DNA of 64,000 nucleotides from Olsenella_L kribbiana (lineage in GTDB: Bacteria; Actinomycetota; Coriobacteriia; Coriobacteriales; Atopobiaceae). The position numbers and the translations under genes were made by a program. The stretch is taken from assembly GCF_036408795.1 (NCBI RefSeq), contig NZ_JAZGJP010000006.1, positions 72,577-136,576 of the forward strand, in the 5' to 3' direction. Positions within the stretch are counted from its first letter, which is position 1. Every line of letters starts with the position of its first letter. A model generated the notes under the pieces. The model did not search any database. It saw nothing but the letters and a program-made list of their open reading frames with translations, and was not told where the DNA came from. Of this stretch, positions 44,576 through 53,644 are shown piece after piece.

Positions 44576-45754
44576 TTAGCCGAGGAGTGCCTCGACGTCG
44601 AGGGCGATCATGAGCTCCTCGTTCGTAGGAACGACGAGGACCTTGACAGAAGAGTCGTCCGTCGAGATGATACGCGGGTCGCCGGAGCGCACTGCGTTCT
44701 TCTCGGGGTCGATCTTGACGCCGAGCCACTCGAGCTCGTGTGCCACTCCGTAGCGCATCTCTGCCGAGTTCTCGCCGATGCCGGCCGTGAAGACCATCGT
44801 GTCGAAGCCGTGCATGGACTGTGCCATCTCGGCGATGAGCTGGCTCGTGCGGTAGTAGAACATCTCGAGCGCCATCTGGCAGTTCTTGTCGCCCTTCTCG
44901 GCACCAGCCTCGATGTCGCGGGAGTCGGAAGAGACACCAGAGAGTGCAAGCAGGCCGGACTGCTTGTTCATCATCGTGTCGACCTCGTCGACCGAGTAGC
45001 CACCGACGCGCTGAAGGTAGCAGACCGTAGCCGGGTCGATCGTGCCGCAGCGGGTGCCCATGATGAGGCCATCAAGCGGCGTAAGGCCCATCGTGGTGTC
45101 CATGTCGTGGCCATCCTCGATAGCGGAAAGGGAGGCGCCAGAGCCGAGGTGGCAGGAGACGAGCTTGTGCACGTCGCCCTTCAGGAACTCGGAGGTCTCC
45201 TTCCAGATGTAGCGATGCGAAGTGCCGTGTGCGCCGTACTTGCGGATGTGCAGCTTGTCCACGACGTCGCGCGGCAGGGCGTAGCGCCATGCCTTCTCAG
45301 GCATGTTGTAGTGGAAGGACGTATCGGCGACGATCACATTGCCGATGGAAGGGAACATCTCGCGGCAGATTTCGATTACGTCAGCCTCTGCGTAGTTGTG
45401 GAGCGGTGCGAGCGGTGCGACCTCGCGGACCCAGGAGAGGGTCTCGTCGGTGACGACCTTGGACTCGGGGAAGTACCAGCCACCCTGAACGACGCGGTGG
45501 CCGATGCCCTGGATCTTGTCCGTATCGAAGCCTGCCTCGGCGAGGATATCGAAGACATGCTTCACAGCCGTCTTGTGGTCGGGAAGCGCGACCTCGAGCT
45601 TCTGCTTCTCGCCGCCACGCTCCTCGTGGCCGATGAAGGAGCCATCGATACCGATGCGCTCGCAGTTGCCCTTGGCATAGACTTCGCGGGTCTTCGTGTC
45701 GAGCAGCTGATACTTCAGCGAAGAGCTGCCAGCGTTGATGACAAGTACAATCAT
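44576..45754 (-). CDS. ackA: Acetate kinase
   Basis: 392 residues. VLVINAGSSSLKYQLLD is the N-terminal ADP/phosphate loop; RYALPRDVVDKLHIRKYGAHGTSHRYI, GASLSAIEDGHDMDTTMGLTP and VFTAGIGENSAEMR are further signatures. It makes ATP and acetate from acetyl phosphate supplied by Pta. The gene stands alone, not in an operon with pta. SD GAGAGGAG precedes the ATG; a short GC hairpin (45770-45785) lies in the leader. Confidence 0.96.
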   Translation of the reverse strand: MIVLVINAGSSSLKYQLLDTKTREVYAKGNCERIGIDGSFIGHEERGGEKQKLEVALPDHKTAVKHVFDILAEAGFDTDKIQGIGHRVVQGGWYFPESKVVTDETLSWVREVAPLAPLHNYAEADVIEICREMFPSIGNVIVADTSFHYNMPEKAWRYALPRDVVDKLHIRKYGAHGTSHRYIWKETSEFLKGDVHKLVSCHLGSGASLSAIEDGHDMDTTMGLTPLDGLIMGTRCGTIDPATVCYLQRVGGYSVDEVDTMMNKQSGLLALSGVSSDSRDIEAGAEKGDKNCQMALEMFYYRTSQLIAEMAQSMHGFDTMVFTAGIGENSAEMRYGVAHELEWLGVKIDPEKNAVRSGDPRIISTDDSSVKVLVVPTNEELMIALDVEALLG

Positions 45755-45769
45755 GAGTCTCCTCTCTCA

Positions 45770-45785
45770 GGGAGGGTGCCCTCCC
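45770..45785 (-). promoter_or_regulatory. small GC hairpin in the ackA leader
   Basis: GGGAGG - GCAC - CCTCCC just upstream of the ackA SD, similar in position to the pckA leader hairpin. Confidence 0.35.
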
Positions 45786-45933
45786 AACACAGACATGTCA
45801 ATGATACTCTACTTGCCGCAGATATCCCATCCCAGTGCCCATCTCGGCAAGGTGGCGCATTATTCGCATGAGCGCCATCGCTTCATAAAAAAATGCATTC
45901 TCAGCAAGGGATTCAATGCATATCCCGCAGAGC

Positions 45934-45962
45934 AAAAGAGGCGCTGCTTACGCAGCGCCTCT
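45934..45962 (-). terminator. terminator of the HIT gene
   Basis: A perfect 11-bp stem (AGAGGCGCTGC / GCAGCGCCTCT), 4-base loop, then TTTG on the minus strand. Confidence 0.75.
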
Positions 45963-45975
45963 CGCCTCAGGCTCG

Positions 45976-46326
45976 CTACTTCTTGCCCTCGCCGGCCTCC
46001 GGGTCGAGCTTCCTGCCACCCAGGATGTGGATGTGGAAGTGATGCACGGACTGCCCTGCATCGTCGCCGGTATTCGTGATGCAGCGGAAGCCGGTCTTGT
46101 CGAGGCCATACTGCTTCGTCACGACGTCGATTGCGTGGGCCATCGCAGCAAGGACCTCAGCCGGCACATTGTCCACGATGTTCGCGTAGTGCTTCTTCGG
46201 CACGACGAGCACATGGACCGGCGTGAGCGGATTCACGTCCTTGAATGCCGCCACGAGGTCGTCCTCGTAGACCATATCGGTCGGAATCTCGCCGTTTGCA
46301 ATCTTGCAGAAAATGCAGTCGCTCAT
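45976..46326 (-). CDS. HIT-family nucleotide hydrolase
   Basis: 116 residues from the ATG at 46326 (AAGGAG 8 bases upstream; an in-frame ATG 18 bases further has none). CIFCKIANGEIPTDMVYEDD is the HinT-type beginning and VHHFHIHILGGR the histidine triad. It cleaves AMP-linked substrates such as adenosine phosphoramidates. Alone in its transcript. Confidence 0.93.
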   Translation of the reverse strand: MSDCIFCKIANGEIPTDMVYEDDLVAAFKDVNPLTPVHVLVVPKKHYANIVDNVPAEVLAAMAHAIDVVTKQYGLDKTGFRCITNTGDDAGQSVHHFHIHILGGRKLDPEAGEGKK

Positions 46327-46433
46327 AGCACCTGCTCCTTCCATTCGCGGATGTTGGGTCCAGTCTACTCTCTCAGCTGCGCCGCAAAGCCGAGCTTGGA
46401 TGCCACAACTTCGGCACAGACAGCAATCCTCAC

Positions 46434-46700
46434 CTACTCGTCCAGGTATGCCGTAGAGGGAGCAGCGGTCGTATCCGGTGCCACCTCTTCCTTCGAGGCA
46501 TCGAGGAGCACCTGCACCTTCTGCTCGGCATGTGCGAGCCTGTCGCGCAGGCTCTTCAGGAGCTCGACGCCGCGTGCATACTGGGCAAGCGAATCCTCGA
46601 GCTCGAGGTCTCCTGCTTCGAGAGAGCGCACGATGCGCTCAAGCTCGACGGAAGCCTCCTTGAAGCTCATGTCCTCTACCTTCGGCAGCTCTTCAGCCAT
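46434..46700 (-). CDS. xseB: Exodeoxyribonuclease VII small subunit
   Basis: 88 residues. The core SFKEASVELERIVRSLEAGD and LEDSLAQYARGVELLK matches XseB, a small helical subunit; the tail is Ala/Pro/Thr-rich. It lies 9 bases after xseA. With XseA it degrades single-stranded DNA. Confidence 0.93.
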   Translation of the reverse strand: MAEELPKVEDMSFKEASVELERIVRSLEAGDLELEDSLAQYARGVELLKSLRDRLAHAEQKVQVLLDASKEEVAPDTTAAPSTAYLDE

Positions 46701-46709
46701 GGAAATCTC

Positions 46710-48071
46710 CTATCTTGTCTGCGCCGAAACATCGACGCCCTTCACTTCTGTCGTCACCGTACCATGTCCGAGCATCACATTGAGCTCGTCTCCAGGCGAA
46801 AGCTTTTCTGCATCGCTCACGACATGGCCGTCCTTGTCCTTTGCGATTGCGTAGCCACGGCCCAGGACCTTCAGGGGCGAGAGCGCATCGAGCGTCGCTG
46901 CAGCACGCTTCACCTCTGCCTCGTAAGGAACGAGCATCCTGGTAGCGGCACCCGTGAGACGCACAGCCATGTGGCTGAGGTCCTTCTCCTGCCCCTCGAG
47001 CGCATGCGGAATCGCGTCGTGGAGGCGCTGCTCGGAAAGCTCAAGCTGAGATCTTCTGTCCTCGATGAAGGACATCGGGTCCGTGAAGCAGCGGTGCTTT
47101 GCCAGAGACTCGAGGTGCACCTGCTCGCGACCGAGCCTTCCTGTCATGGCAGAGCTCATGAGCTGCTCTGCGTGGGAAAGCTTCTCCCCTTCGCGCTCGA
47201 GCGTTGTCCCGAAGGCACGTCCAAGACGTACCTGGCGCTCGTTCAGGGTCGTCACGATCTCATCCAGAGCCGGTGCCACCGACTCGGCCGCAGCGGTCGG
47301 CGTCGAGCATCTCCTGTCTGCCACCATGTCGCAGATCGAAGTGTCAGGCTCATGTCCGATTCCCGTAATCACCGGCACGGGGCAGGCTGCCACGGCACGC
47401 GCAAGCCCTTCGTCGTTGAACGCCATGAGGTCCTCGAAGGAGCCGCCGCCACGGACAAGAAGGATCGCATCAGGCTTTGCCGCTGCAGCGATCTTCAAGG
47501 CTCTCACCATGGTTCTCGGCGCTTCCGATCCCTGGACCGAGGCGCCGACCATCTGGAGCTCGACAAGCGGGTTCCTGCGCTTGAGCGTCCTGCGCACATC
47601 TTCGATGACAGAACCGGAAAGGGAGGTCACGACAGCGACACGCGTACAGAAGCGCGGGATGGGACGCTTGCGGGAGGGGTCCATGAGGCCTTCGCGCTCG
47701 AGCTTTCTCGCAAGCGCTGCGACCTGCTGGCGCAGAAGCCCCTCTCCTGACACCATGATCTTGCTCGCGATGAAGGAGAGCCTGCCCGAGCCCTGGTAGA
47801 CATCGAACTTGCCCTTCATGAGGAGCTCCATGCCGTCCTTGAGCTGGATGCCGGAGGCGGCATAGACGCCGCGCCAGACAATCACCGACATCGAGGACGC
47901 ATCGTCCTTGACCTCGAAGTAGCAGTGTCCGCTCCTGGCATTGGGGCCACGGAAGCCCGAGACCTCGCCCGTGACGAGGAAGGTGCCGACCGATGCCACC
48001 GCACCCTTTGCGGCAGCAACCGCCTCGGAGACGCTCAGCGCCTCGTCTGAAAGCTCGCTAGTTCCGGTCAT
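46710..48071 (-). CDS. xseA: Exodeoxyribonuclease VII large subunit
   Basis: 453 residues. It has an N-terminal OB fold (LVTGEVSGFRGPNARSGHCY) and the catalytic domain with RVAVVTSLSGSVIEDV, DAILLVRGGGSFEDLMAFND and the GIGHEPDTSICDMVAD motif, then a long helical part and a C-terminal GRGYAIAKD. The ATG overlaps the end of the metallopeptidase gene by 14 bases, so the three genes yugP-like, xseA and xseB are an operon. Confidence 0.95.
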   Translation of the reverse strand: MTGTSELSDEALSVSEAVAAAKGAVASVGTFLVTGEVSGFRGPNARSGHCYFEVKDDASSMSVIVWRGVYAASGIQLKDGMELLMKGKFDVYQGSGRLSFIASKIMVSGEGLLRQQVAALARKLEREGLMDPSRKRPIPRFCTRVAVVTSLSGSVIEDVRRTLKRRNPLVELQMVGASVQGSEAPRTMVRALKIAAAAKPDAILLVRGGGSFEDLMAFNDEGLARAVAACPVPVITGIGHEPDTSICDMVADRRCSTPTAAAESVAPALDEIVTTLNERQVRLGRAFGTTLEREGEKLSHAEQLMSSAMTGRLGREQVHLESLAKHRCFTDPMSFIEDRRSQLELSEQRLHDAIPHALEGQEKDLSHMAVRLTGAATRMLVPYEAEVKRAAATLDALSPLKVLGRGYAIAKDKDGHVVSDAEKLSPGDELNVMLGHGTVTTEVKGVDVSAQTR

Positions 48072-48750
48072 TGTAGCGTCCCATCAGATAGACAAGCTGC
48101 AGGATCGAGACAAGTGCTGCTGCGACGTACGTCAGGGCAGCCGCAGTCAGGACCTGCTTCGCACCCTTCTCGTCGATGCCTCCGCCATTGGCTGCAAGGT
48201 ATTTCACAGCACGCCTCGAGGCATCGATCTCGACCGGCAGGGTCACGAGCTCGAAGATGACGGAAAAGGCAAAGAGGATGAGCGCCAGACGGACAAAGCC
48301 GGTGAGGCCCATGAAGATGCCCAGAAGCAGCACGACGGTCCAGGCGTTCGTCGCGAAGTTCACGACCGGCACGAGCGCCGTCCTCACTTTCATGGGCACA
48401 TAGCCCTTGGCCTTCTGGCAGGCGTGTCCTGCCTCGTGGCAGGCAACAGCGACCGAGGCGACAGAGCCCTCAGAGAAGTTCTCCTGCGAGAGATGGAGCT
48501 TGTTGTCCCTCGGGTCGAAGTTGTCCGTCAAGGTGCCACCGATCTCGGTGATGCCGACAGAGAAGGCACCGCCCTCATCGAGCATGCGGCGTGCAACCTG
48601 CGCGCCCGTCATGCCGCTCGATGCCGGGACATTGGACCACTTGCGGTATGTGCTCCTGATATATCCCTGGGCTGCCATGCCCAGGATGGTCGAGACGACG
48701 ATCAGCAGAAGATACGCCGGGTCGAACCCATAGAAATAGTAGTACGGCAT
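48058..48750 (-). CDS. YugP-type membrane zinc metallopeptidase
   Basis: 230 residues from the ATG at 48750 (AAGGAG upstream). It has an N-terminal helix (YLLLIVVSTILGMAAQGYI), the zinc-binding HEAGHACQ at about residue 116, and three more hydrophobic segments. FDPRDNKLHLS and FELVTLPVEIDASRRA are family signatures. Neutral zinc peptidase family 2; the substrate is unknown. It opens an operon with xseA-xseB. Confidence 0.88.
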   Translation of the reverse strand: MPYYYFYGFDPAYLLLIVVSTILGMAAQGYIRSTYRKWSNVPASSGMTGAQVARRMLDEGGAFSVGITEIGGTLTDNFDPRDNKLHLSQENFSEGSVASVAVACHEAGHACQKAKGYVPMKVRTALVPVVNFATNAWTVVLLLGIFMGLTGFVRLALILFAFSVIFELVTLPVEIDASRRAVKYLAANGGGIDEKGAKQVLTAAALTYVAAALVSILQLVYLMGRYNDRN

Positions 48751-48831
48751 GAATCGACTCCTTGTGTCCTGTGTACGTGTCCATCTTCTACCCAGTATCC
48801 GACAGGAATCTGACACAGGCGCACAGGCACG

Positions 48832-49962
48832 CTACAGAAGCTCTATTCCCCCATCTTTCACCGTGAGGCCAATCTCGCCCTGGAGAAGCCTTGTGAGGTC
48901 GTCTCCGATGACCTCCTTCTTCCAGGAGGCGGAGAGCGGCGACGTCTCAGGGTGCCTCAGGAACTCGAGCAGGTCATCACGCGTTGCTATGACCTGCGAG
49001 GCGATCCCGTACCGGTCCGCCTTGATGCGCAGCAGGGCATACATGAGGTCGACGACCGACTCGGTCTCGGCAGAGGGACGGGCATGCCTGTGGGTGACCT
49101 TGATATCGGAGATGTCGGCAGAAAGACCGCGCTTCACTGCATTGCAGACCGCTGCGATCGAGGCCTGCGTGAGCTGCTCCGTGCCACGGATGCGCAGAAG
49201 CCGCGCCGGCACCGTCGGCTGCCTTCTGCAGCACTCGACGATGATCTCGTCTGAGAGCACCCAGCGCTTCGGCACATCGAGGCGTGCTGCCTCGCGCTCG
49301 CGCCAGGCGCAGATCTCGCGTGCAATCGCAAGCTGCGATTTCGTGAGCGAGGTGGATCGCTTGAGATGGAGGTAGGCCTCCTCAGGCTTTGTCACGATCT
49401 TCGAAGGATCGAGCATGCTCTGGAACTCCGGAAGCACCCAGCCAAGCCTTCCCTTCTCGACGAGCTCTGAGAGCATGCGCTCATAGATGCCCGGGAGATA
49501 GCTCACATCCTCTTCCGCATAGCGGAGCTGCGCTGCATCGAGCGGACGCTTCGACCAGTCCGTGAGCGACTCTGCCTTCGCAAGGTGCACCCCGCAGTAG
49601 GCCTCGACAAGCGGGCCGTAGCCAATCTGCTGCCTGTGTCCCAGAAATGCCGCTGCCACCTGCGTATCGAAGATCGGGTCGGGCACGCAGCCCATGGCGG
49701 CATAGATGACCTCGAGGTCCTGTCCGCAGGCATGGAACACCTTCGTGATGCGCGTATCCCGGAAGAGATCGGCTATGCAGGAAAGGTCCTTCACAAGGAT
49801 CGGATCGACGATAGCGGACTCTTCTGCCGTGGCAAGCTGCAGAAGGCACAGGCGCGGATAGTAGGTCTTCTCGCGCAGGAATTCCGTATCTACCGCGAGC
49901 ACGCTCGATGCGGCTGCACGCTCTGCAAAGGCACGGACATCGGCTTCATCTGTGAGATACAC
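48832..49962 (-). CDS. rnd: Ribonuclease D
   Basis: 376 residues from a GTG at 49962 (GAAGGAG upstream); longer in-frame starts lack an SD and family similarity. DEDDy exonuclease motifs: AVDTEFLREKTYYPRL (exo I), HACGQDLEVI (exo II), YAEEDVSYLPGIY (exo III). HRDC domains follow (about 210-370). It trims tRNA and other RNA 3' ends. Divergent from the lipid kinase gene. Confidence 0.92.
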   Translation of the reverse strand: MYLTDEADVRAFAERAAASSVLAVDTEFLREKTYYPRLCLLQLATAEESAIVDPILVKDLSCIADLFRDTRITKVFHACGQDLEVIYAAMGCVPDPIFDTQVAAAFLGHRQQIGYGPLVEAYCGVHLAKAESLTDWSKRPLDAAQLRYAEEDVSYLPGIYERMLSELVEKGRLGWVLPEFQSMLDPSKIVTKPEEAYLHLKRSTSLTKSQLAIAREICAWREREAARLDVPKRWVLSDEIIVECCRRQPTVPARLLRIRGTEQLTQASIAAVCNAVKRGLSADISDIKVTHRHARPSAETESVVDLMYALLRIKADRYGIASQVIATRDDLLEFLRHPETSPLSASWKKEVIGDDLTRLLQGEIGLTVKDGGIELL

Positions 49963-50074
49963 GCGACTCCTTCGGGATGTTCCCTGGGTATACTTGCAAG
50001 AAAGCTGGCAGCGCCAGCACTCCTCAACCATCATAGCGGCCGGGCTGCCCATCTGGCCCGCCCCGGGAGGATAT

Positions 50075-51049
50075 ATGCGAACTCTCATAATCCACAATCC
50101 CAAGTCGGGCTTCGGCTCCGACGCAATCTTCGAGTTCGAGCGCTCTCTCGTGCATCAGGGAGACACCTGCACGTTCCATGAGATTGCAGACGGCGAGACG
50201 CCCGAAGAGCTCGTCCGCAATGCGGAGGACTACGACGTGTGCGTGCTTTCAGGCGGCGACGGCACCGTCACAGGCCTCCTCCATGCCCTGCGCTACCGCG
50301 ATGTCGCGACCTGCGTCTTCCCCTCCGGCACGGCAAACCTCTTCTGTGCAAATGTCGGCAATGCAATGGAGCCTGCCGCGCTTGCGCGTGCCTGCAGGGT
50401 CGGGCACACGGCTCTCACCGATATCGCCGAGGTGCACTGGCACGACGCTGAGGGAACCGAGCACTCCCGCGGCTTTGGCCTCATGTGCGGCATGGGCTTC
50501 GATGCCCAGCTCATGTCATCCGCCATCCCGAACAAGAAGTCCATGGGCGAGATTGCCTACTTTGCAGCCGCCCTCGAGAACCCCCGACCTGTCGTCTCGC
50601 ACTTCACGATCTTCGCTGACGGTGTCGTGCATGAATGCGATGGCATCACCTGCATGGTCGCGAACAACGCAATGATGCAGGGCGATATCGAGATCGTGCC
50701 GGACTGCCGCATGGACGATGGCCTGCTCGATGTGATCGTGCTCGAGACAAGCGACGCCGTGCATGTGCTGAAGCCAATCTTTGCCGGCATCCTCGACAGA
50801 AGCGGCAAGAGCATCGGACGCCCCCAGATCCAGACCTTCACCGGCAAGGATATCCGCGTCGTCTCTTCCGAGCCGATTCCGCTCCAGGTGGACGGCGACG
50901 TGATCGAGGGCACGGTCACGTCCTATGAGACAAGCATCTATCCTGCTGCGAACCGCATGATCGTGGACTCCATGAGCCGCTATCATGCAGAGGACTCGGA
51001 GGCTCCCCGCTTCTCAGGTACCGACGAGATCGCCTATCCAGAAGCGTAG
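50075..51049 (+). CDS. Diacylglycerol/lipid kinase family protein (YegS/BmrU-like)
   Basis: 324 residues from the ATG at 50075 (GGGAGG upstream). TLIIHNPKSGFGSD at the N-terminus and VLSGGDGTVTGLLHAL are the DAGK catalytic signature; FGLMCGMGFDAQLM and the late PLQVDGDVIEGT are also typical. It phosphorylates diacylglycerol or a related lipid; the substrate is not settled. Cytoplasmic or membrane-peripheral. Confidence 0.9.
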   Translation: MRTLIIHNPKSGFGSDAIFEFERSLVHQGDTCTFHEIADGETPEELVRNAEDYDVCVLSGGDGTVTGLLHALRYRDVATCVFPSGTANLFCANVGNAMEPAALARACRVGHTALTDIAEVHWHDAEGTEHSRGFGLMCGMGFDAQLMSSAIPNKKSMGEIAYFAAALENPRPVVSHFTIFADGVVHECDGITCMVANNAMMQGDIEIVPDCRMDDGLLDVIVLETSDAVHVLKPIFAGILDRSGKSIGRPQIQTFTGKDIRVVSSEPIPLQVDGDVIEGTVTSYETSIYPAANRMIVDSMSRYHAEDSEAPRFSGTDEIAYPEA

Positions 51050-51071
51050 CGGCAAAGACATCCCGCAATGA

Positions 51072-51104
51072 ATCAGGGCCTGGAGCCACGCTCCGGGCCC
51101 TGAT
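51072..51104. terminator. bidirectional terminator between the lipid kinase and TetR genes
   Basis: A 14-bp stem (ATCAGGGCCTGGAG / CTCCGGGCCCTGAT, one G-U) with a 5-base loop between convergent genes. Confidence 0.75.
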
Positions 51105-51107
51105 GTC

Positions 51108-51695
51108 CTATACGATATCTGTCGGCTCTTCGCTCTGGCCGCTACCGTGCCCGAGCATCCCCAGGAGTGCCGATACCTTATGGACCAGATCGCTTGCGCA
51201 AAGTTGCCTTCCATCCTGGACCCAGCGCCTGAAGGCAGAGACGATGCCTCCTGCCACGAAATCGGGGATGAGCGACCCTGCGTCAGGCCCTGCAGCAGAG
51301 ACGACCCGATCATGCACCAGGCGCTCGATCCTGGCCACAAGATCGTCCTTGACCCTCGTATGCAGGAGGGCGCCTACGGTCGACGCACGGTCTTCGGCGA
51401 GCTCTGCGATGCATTCTGCGGCATGTGCATAGCCCTCTTCGTCTGCCACTGCTTCCGCTTCGTCGAGCACATCGGCGATAGCCTCGACGGCCTCTTCTTC
51501 CATCTCATCTATGGCAGAAGAGACGCTTCCATAATGTGCCAGGAACGTCTTCTTGCTGATGAGGGCACGCTCGGCCACATCGCGGGCTGTGATATCTCCC
51601 GCATCATCGGACGACAGGAGCTCCAGGAGCGCCGTGCGTATCGCGCGGCGTGTCTTGATGACCCTTCTATCTTCGCCTCTGCGCTCTTTGCCCAT
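51108..51695 (-). CDS. TetR-family transcriptional regulator
   Basis: 195 residues from the ATG at 51695 (GAAGGGAAG upstream). The N-terminal helix-turn-helix is typical: RVIKTRRAIRTALLELLSSD, then ITARDVAERALISKKTFLAHYG. The C-terminal ligand domain matches the common TetR_C_7-like kind (LVARIERLVHDRVVS). It lies 108 bases from the frameshifted HD gene with a shared upstream region. The ligand is unknown. Confidence 0.85.
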   Translation of the reverse strand: MGKERRGEDRRVIKTRRAIRTALLELLSSDDAGDITARDVAERALISKKTFLAHYGSVSSAIDEMEEEAVEAIADVLDEAEAVADEEGYAHAAECIAELAEDRASTVGALLHTRVKDDLVARIERLVHDRVVSAAGPDAGSLIPDFVAGGIVSAFRRWVQDGRQLCASDLVHKVSALLGMLGHGSGQSEEPTDIV

Positions 51696-51803
51696 AACTT
51701 CCCTTCGACTATCTGAGCATAGCATGAGAGAGGCTGTTTCCCGATTTGCAATTATTTCCCATTTTGGGAATAATTCTCTTTCGGTTGCGAATGGAGGATG
51801 CAC

Positions 51804-52264
51804 ATGAAGGACGGGAGAAGCTTCGAAGAGCTGGCAGAGCCGGTAGCGGCGACTGCCGCCTTCCATCAGATGGGGATACGACCTGCTCAGAGCACTGCCT
51901 CTCTGTCGCCTCCATAGCCTTCCGCATCGCCCATGCGCTCCCCTTCTCCTTCCATATGGAAGACCTCGTCACGGGCGCGCTTCTGCATGACTATTTCCTC
52001 TACGACTGGCACGAGGGCGTAACGGCACCCGACCGCTGGCATGGGTTCACGCATCCCTTCCATGCGCTGCACAATGCAGAGCGCGACTTCGATCTCACGC
52101 CAATCGAGCGGGATGTGATCGTCCATCACATGTTCCCATTCGTGCCGATTCCGCCCAGGACCCGCGAAGGTTGGGTCGTGACTCTTGCCGACAAGGCAAG
52201 CTGCGTCGCCGAGGTCCTGGCAAAGAAGACCCAATCCCTCGAGAGGAGCACACATTGCCTGTAG
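51804..52264 (+). pseudogene. HD-domain hydrolase, frameshifted near its start
   Basis: The SD-led ATG at 51804 (GGAGG, 6-base spacing) gives MKDGRSFEELAEPVAATAAF and HQMG, the normal N-terminus. Homology then jumps one frame to DTTCSEHCLSVASIAFRIAH, GALLHDYFLYDWH (the HD), RWHGFTHPFHALHNAERDFD and LTPIERDVIVHHMFPF, to the stop at 52264. The break is in GGGG at 51872-51875; five G would restore one frame of about 154 residues. It could be a pseudogene, phase variation or a sequencing error. Confidence 0.75.
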
Positions 52265-52836
52265 TGTCCCTTGCTGAAGCCTCTGCCCACCTCCTGCTTT
52301 CTGGCGCCATCATCGCAGCCGGAGGCTGGGTCTGGGAGACCATCTACTGCTCGCTTGCCTCTCGCCATCTCGAACGCCGCGGCATGCTCTATGGGCCGAC
52401 CTGCCCGATCTACGGCGTCTCTGCCATTGTCGTCTGGCTCGCTCTCGGCTGGGTCGAGGATACCCTTCTCCTCTTCCTTCTCGGATGCATCCTCTCGACC
52501 GTGCTCGAATACACTTCAGGAGCCATGCTCGAGCGCCGCTTCAACAGAAGATGGTGGGACTATTCGATGTTTCCCGGGAACTTCAGGGGCCTCGTCTGTC
52601 CGCAGGCAAGCTCGGTCTTCGGCCTCTTTGCTGTCATCGACGTGAAGATCCTGCAGCCCTCGATCCTGGGCACGCTCAGCACGGCAGACCAGAGGCTCTG
52701 CATGGCAGCAGCGGCACTCTGTCTTGCACTCTATGCAGCAGACCTCCTCTTCACCATCGCCCGTCTCGACGAGACGACGCCACGTGAGTGCATCGCCGAG
52801 CATGCCGGCCAGCTGAGAAGGCTTGTCCTGCACTGA
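52255..52836 (+). CDS. CmpB-like putative ABC-transporter type IV membrane protein
   Basis: 193 residues from a TTG at 52255 (GAGGAG upstream), overlapping the HD gene by 10 bases. Five hydrophobic segments; GGWVWETIYCSLASRHLERRGMLYGPTCPIYG and FNRRWWDYSMFPGNFRGLVC are the signature of Pfam ABC_trans_CmpB (PF06541). These proteins have no proven function. The coupling to an HD gene is usual in this family's neighbourhoods as far as I recall, but is not proof. Confidence 0.7.
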   Translation: MPVVSLAEASAHLLLSGAIIAAGGWVWETIYCSLASRHLERRGMLYGPTCPIYGVSAIVVWLALGWVEDTLLLFLLGCILSTVLEYTSGAMLERRFNRRWWDYSMFPGNFRGLVCPQASSVFGLFAVIDVKILQPSILGTLSTADQRLCMAAAALCLALYAADLLFTIARLDETTPRECIAEHAGQLRRLVLH

Positions 52837-52861
52837 GTGCTGCCCTTTTCGCACTAAGTGC
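52830..52861. promoter_or_regulatory. tandem 11-bp palindromic operators upstream of the thioesterase gene
   Basis: GCACTGAGTGC (52830-52840) and GCACTAAGTGC (52851-52861) are two copies of one palindrome, GCACT-N-AGTGC. Their centres are 21 bp apart (two helical turns), so two regulator dimers would bind on the same DNA face. The pair also forms a 13-bp imperfect hairpin. They sit 67 bases before the thioesterase ATG. Confidence 0.6.
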
Positions 52862-52927
52862 AGGCGCTCAAGGGAGCCAGCATCTTTTTGTGGCACCATG
52901 GTCTGGAAGTCCAGACAAGGAGCCCAC

Positions 52928-53644
52928 ATGTATTCATTCGATAGCAGGGTCCGCTACAGCGAATCCGATGGAGAGGGCACGCTCACGCTCTATGCCCTCA
53001 TGAACTACTTCCAGGACTGCTCCACGTTCCAGTCGGAGCATCTCGGCATCGGCCTTGACCATCTTCGGAGCAACCATCTCGGCTGGATTGTCGGCACCTG
53101 GCACATCGAGATCGAGAGCCTGCCTCACTTCTGCGAGAAGATTGAGGTCTCGACCTGGGCCTACCATCTGAGAGGCCTCCAGGCAAAGCGCTGCTTCGAG
53201 ATGAAGCGCGCAGACGGCACTTCCTGCGTGAAGGCAGATTCCCTCTGGTTCATGTTCGATCTTGCCGCCCAGCGTGTCATCAATGTCCCGGAATCCGAGT
53301 ATGCCTATATGGACGAGGCGGAGCCGAGGCTTGAGATCGGACCGCTCCTCCGCAAGGTCAAGGCAGAAGGACCTGGCACGAAGATGCATCCCTTCGAGGT
53401 GACAGAGCAGTTCCTCGACACGAACCACCACATGAACAATGCGAACTACGTGCTCCTCGCCGTCCAGGCGCTTCCTGCCGCCTGCCTGCCGCACACGATC
53501 GATGTCCAGTACAAGCGCGCCGCCCAGCTCGGCGACACGATCGTGCCTATCGTGCACGAGACAGAAGATGGCCACGCCGTGGACCTCGCCGCTCCTGACG
53601 GAGAGAGCTATGCGGTCGTGCGATTTGCCGGAGAGGAGCTCTGA
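52928..53644 (+). CDS. Acyl-ACP thioesterase
   Basis: 238 residues from the ATG at 52928 (AAGGAG upstream). A FatA/B-like double hot-dog: RVRYSESDGEGTLTLYALMN, HLGWIVGTWHIEIESLP in the first half, and FLDTNHHMNNANYVLLA in the second, with the Asn/His of the active site. It releases free fatty acids from acyl carrier protein. The tandem operators upstream suggest dedicated control. It starts the run to nudix, small membrane protein, thyA and folA. Confidence 0.88.
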   Translation: MYSFDSRVRYSESDGEGTLTLYALMNYFQDCSTFQSEHLGIGLDHLRSNHLGWIVGTWHIEIESLPHFCEKIEVSTWAYHLRGLQAKRCFEMKRADGTSCVKADSLWFMFDLAAQRVINVPESEYAYMDEAEPRLEIGPLLRKVKAEGPGTKMHPFEVTEQFLDTNHHMNNANYVLLAVQALPAACLPHTIDVQYKRAAQLGDTIVPIVHETEDGHAVDLAAPDGESYAVVRFAGEEL

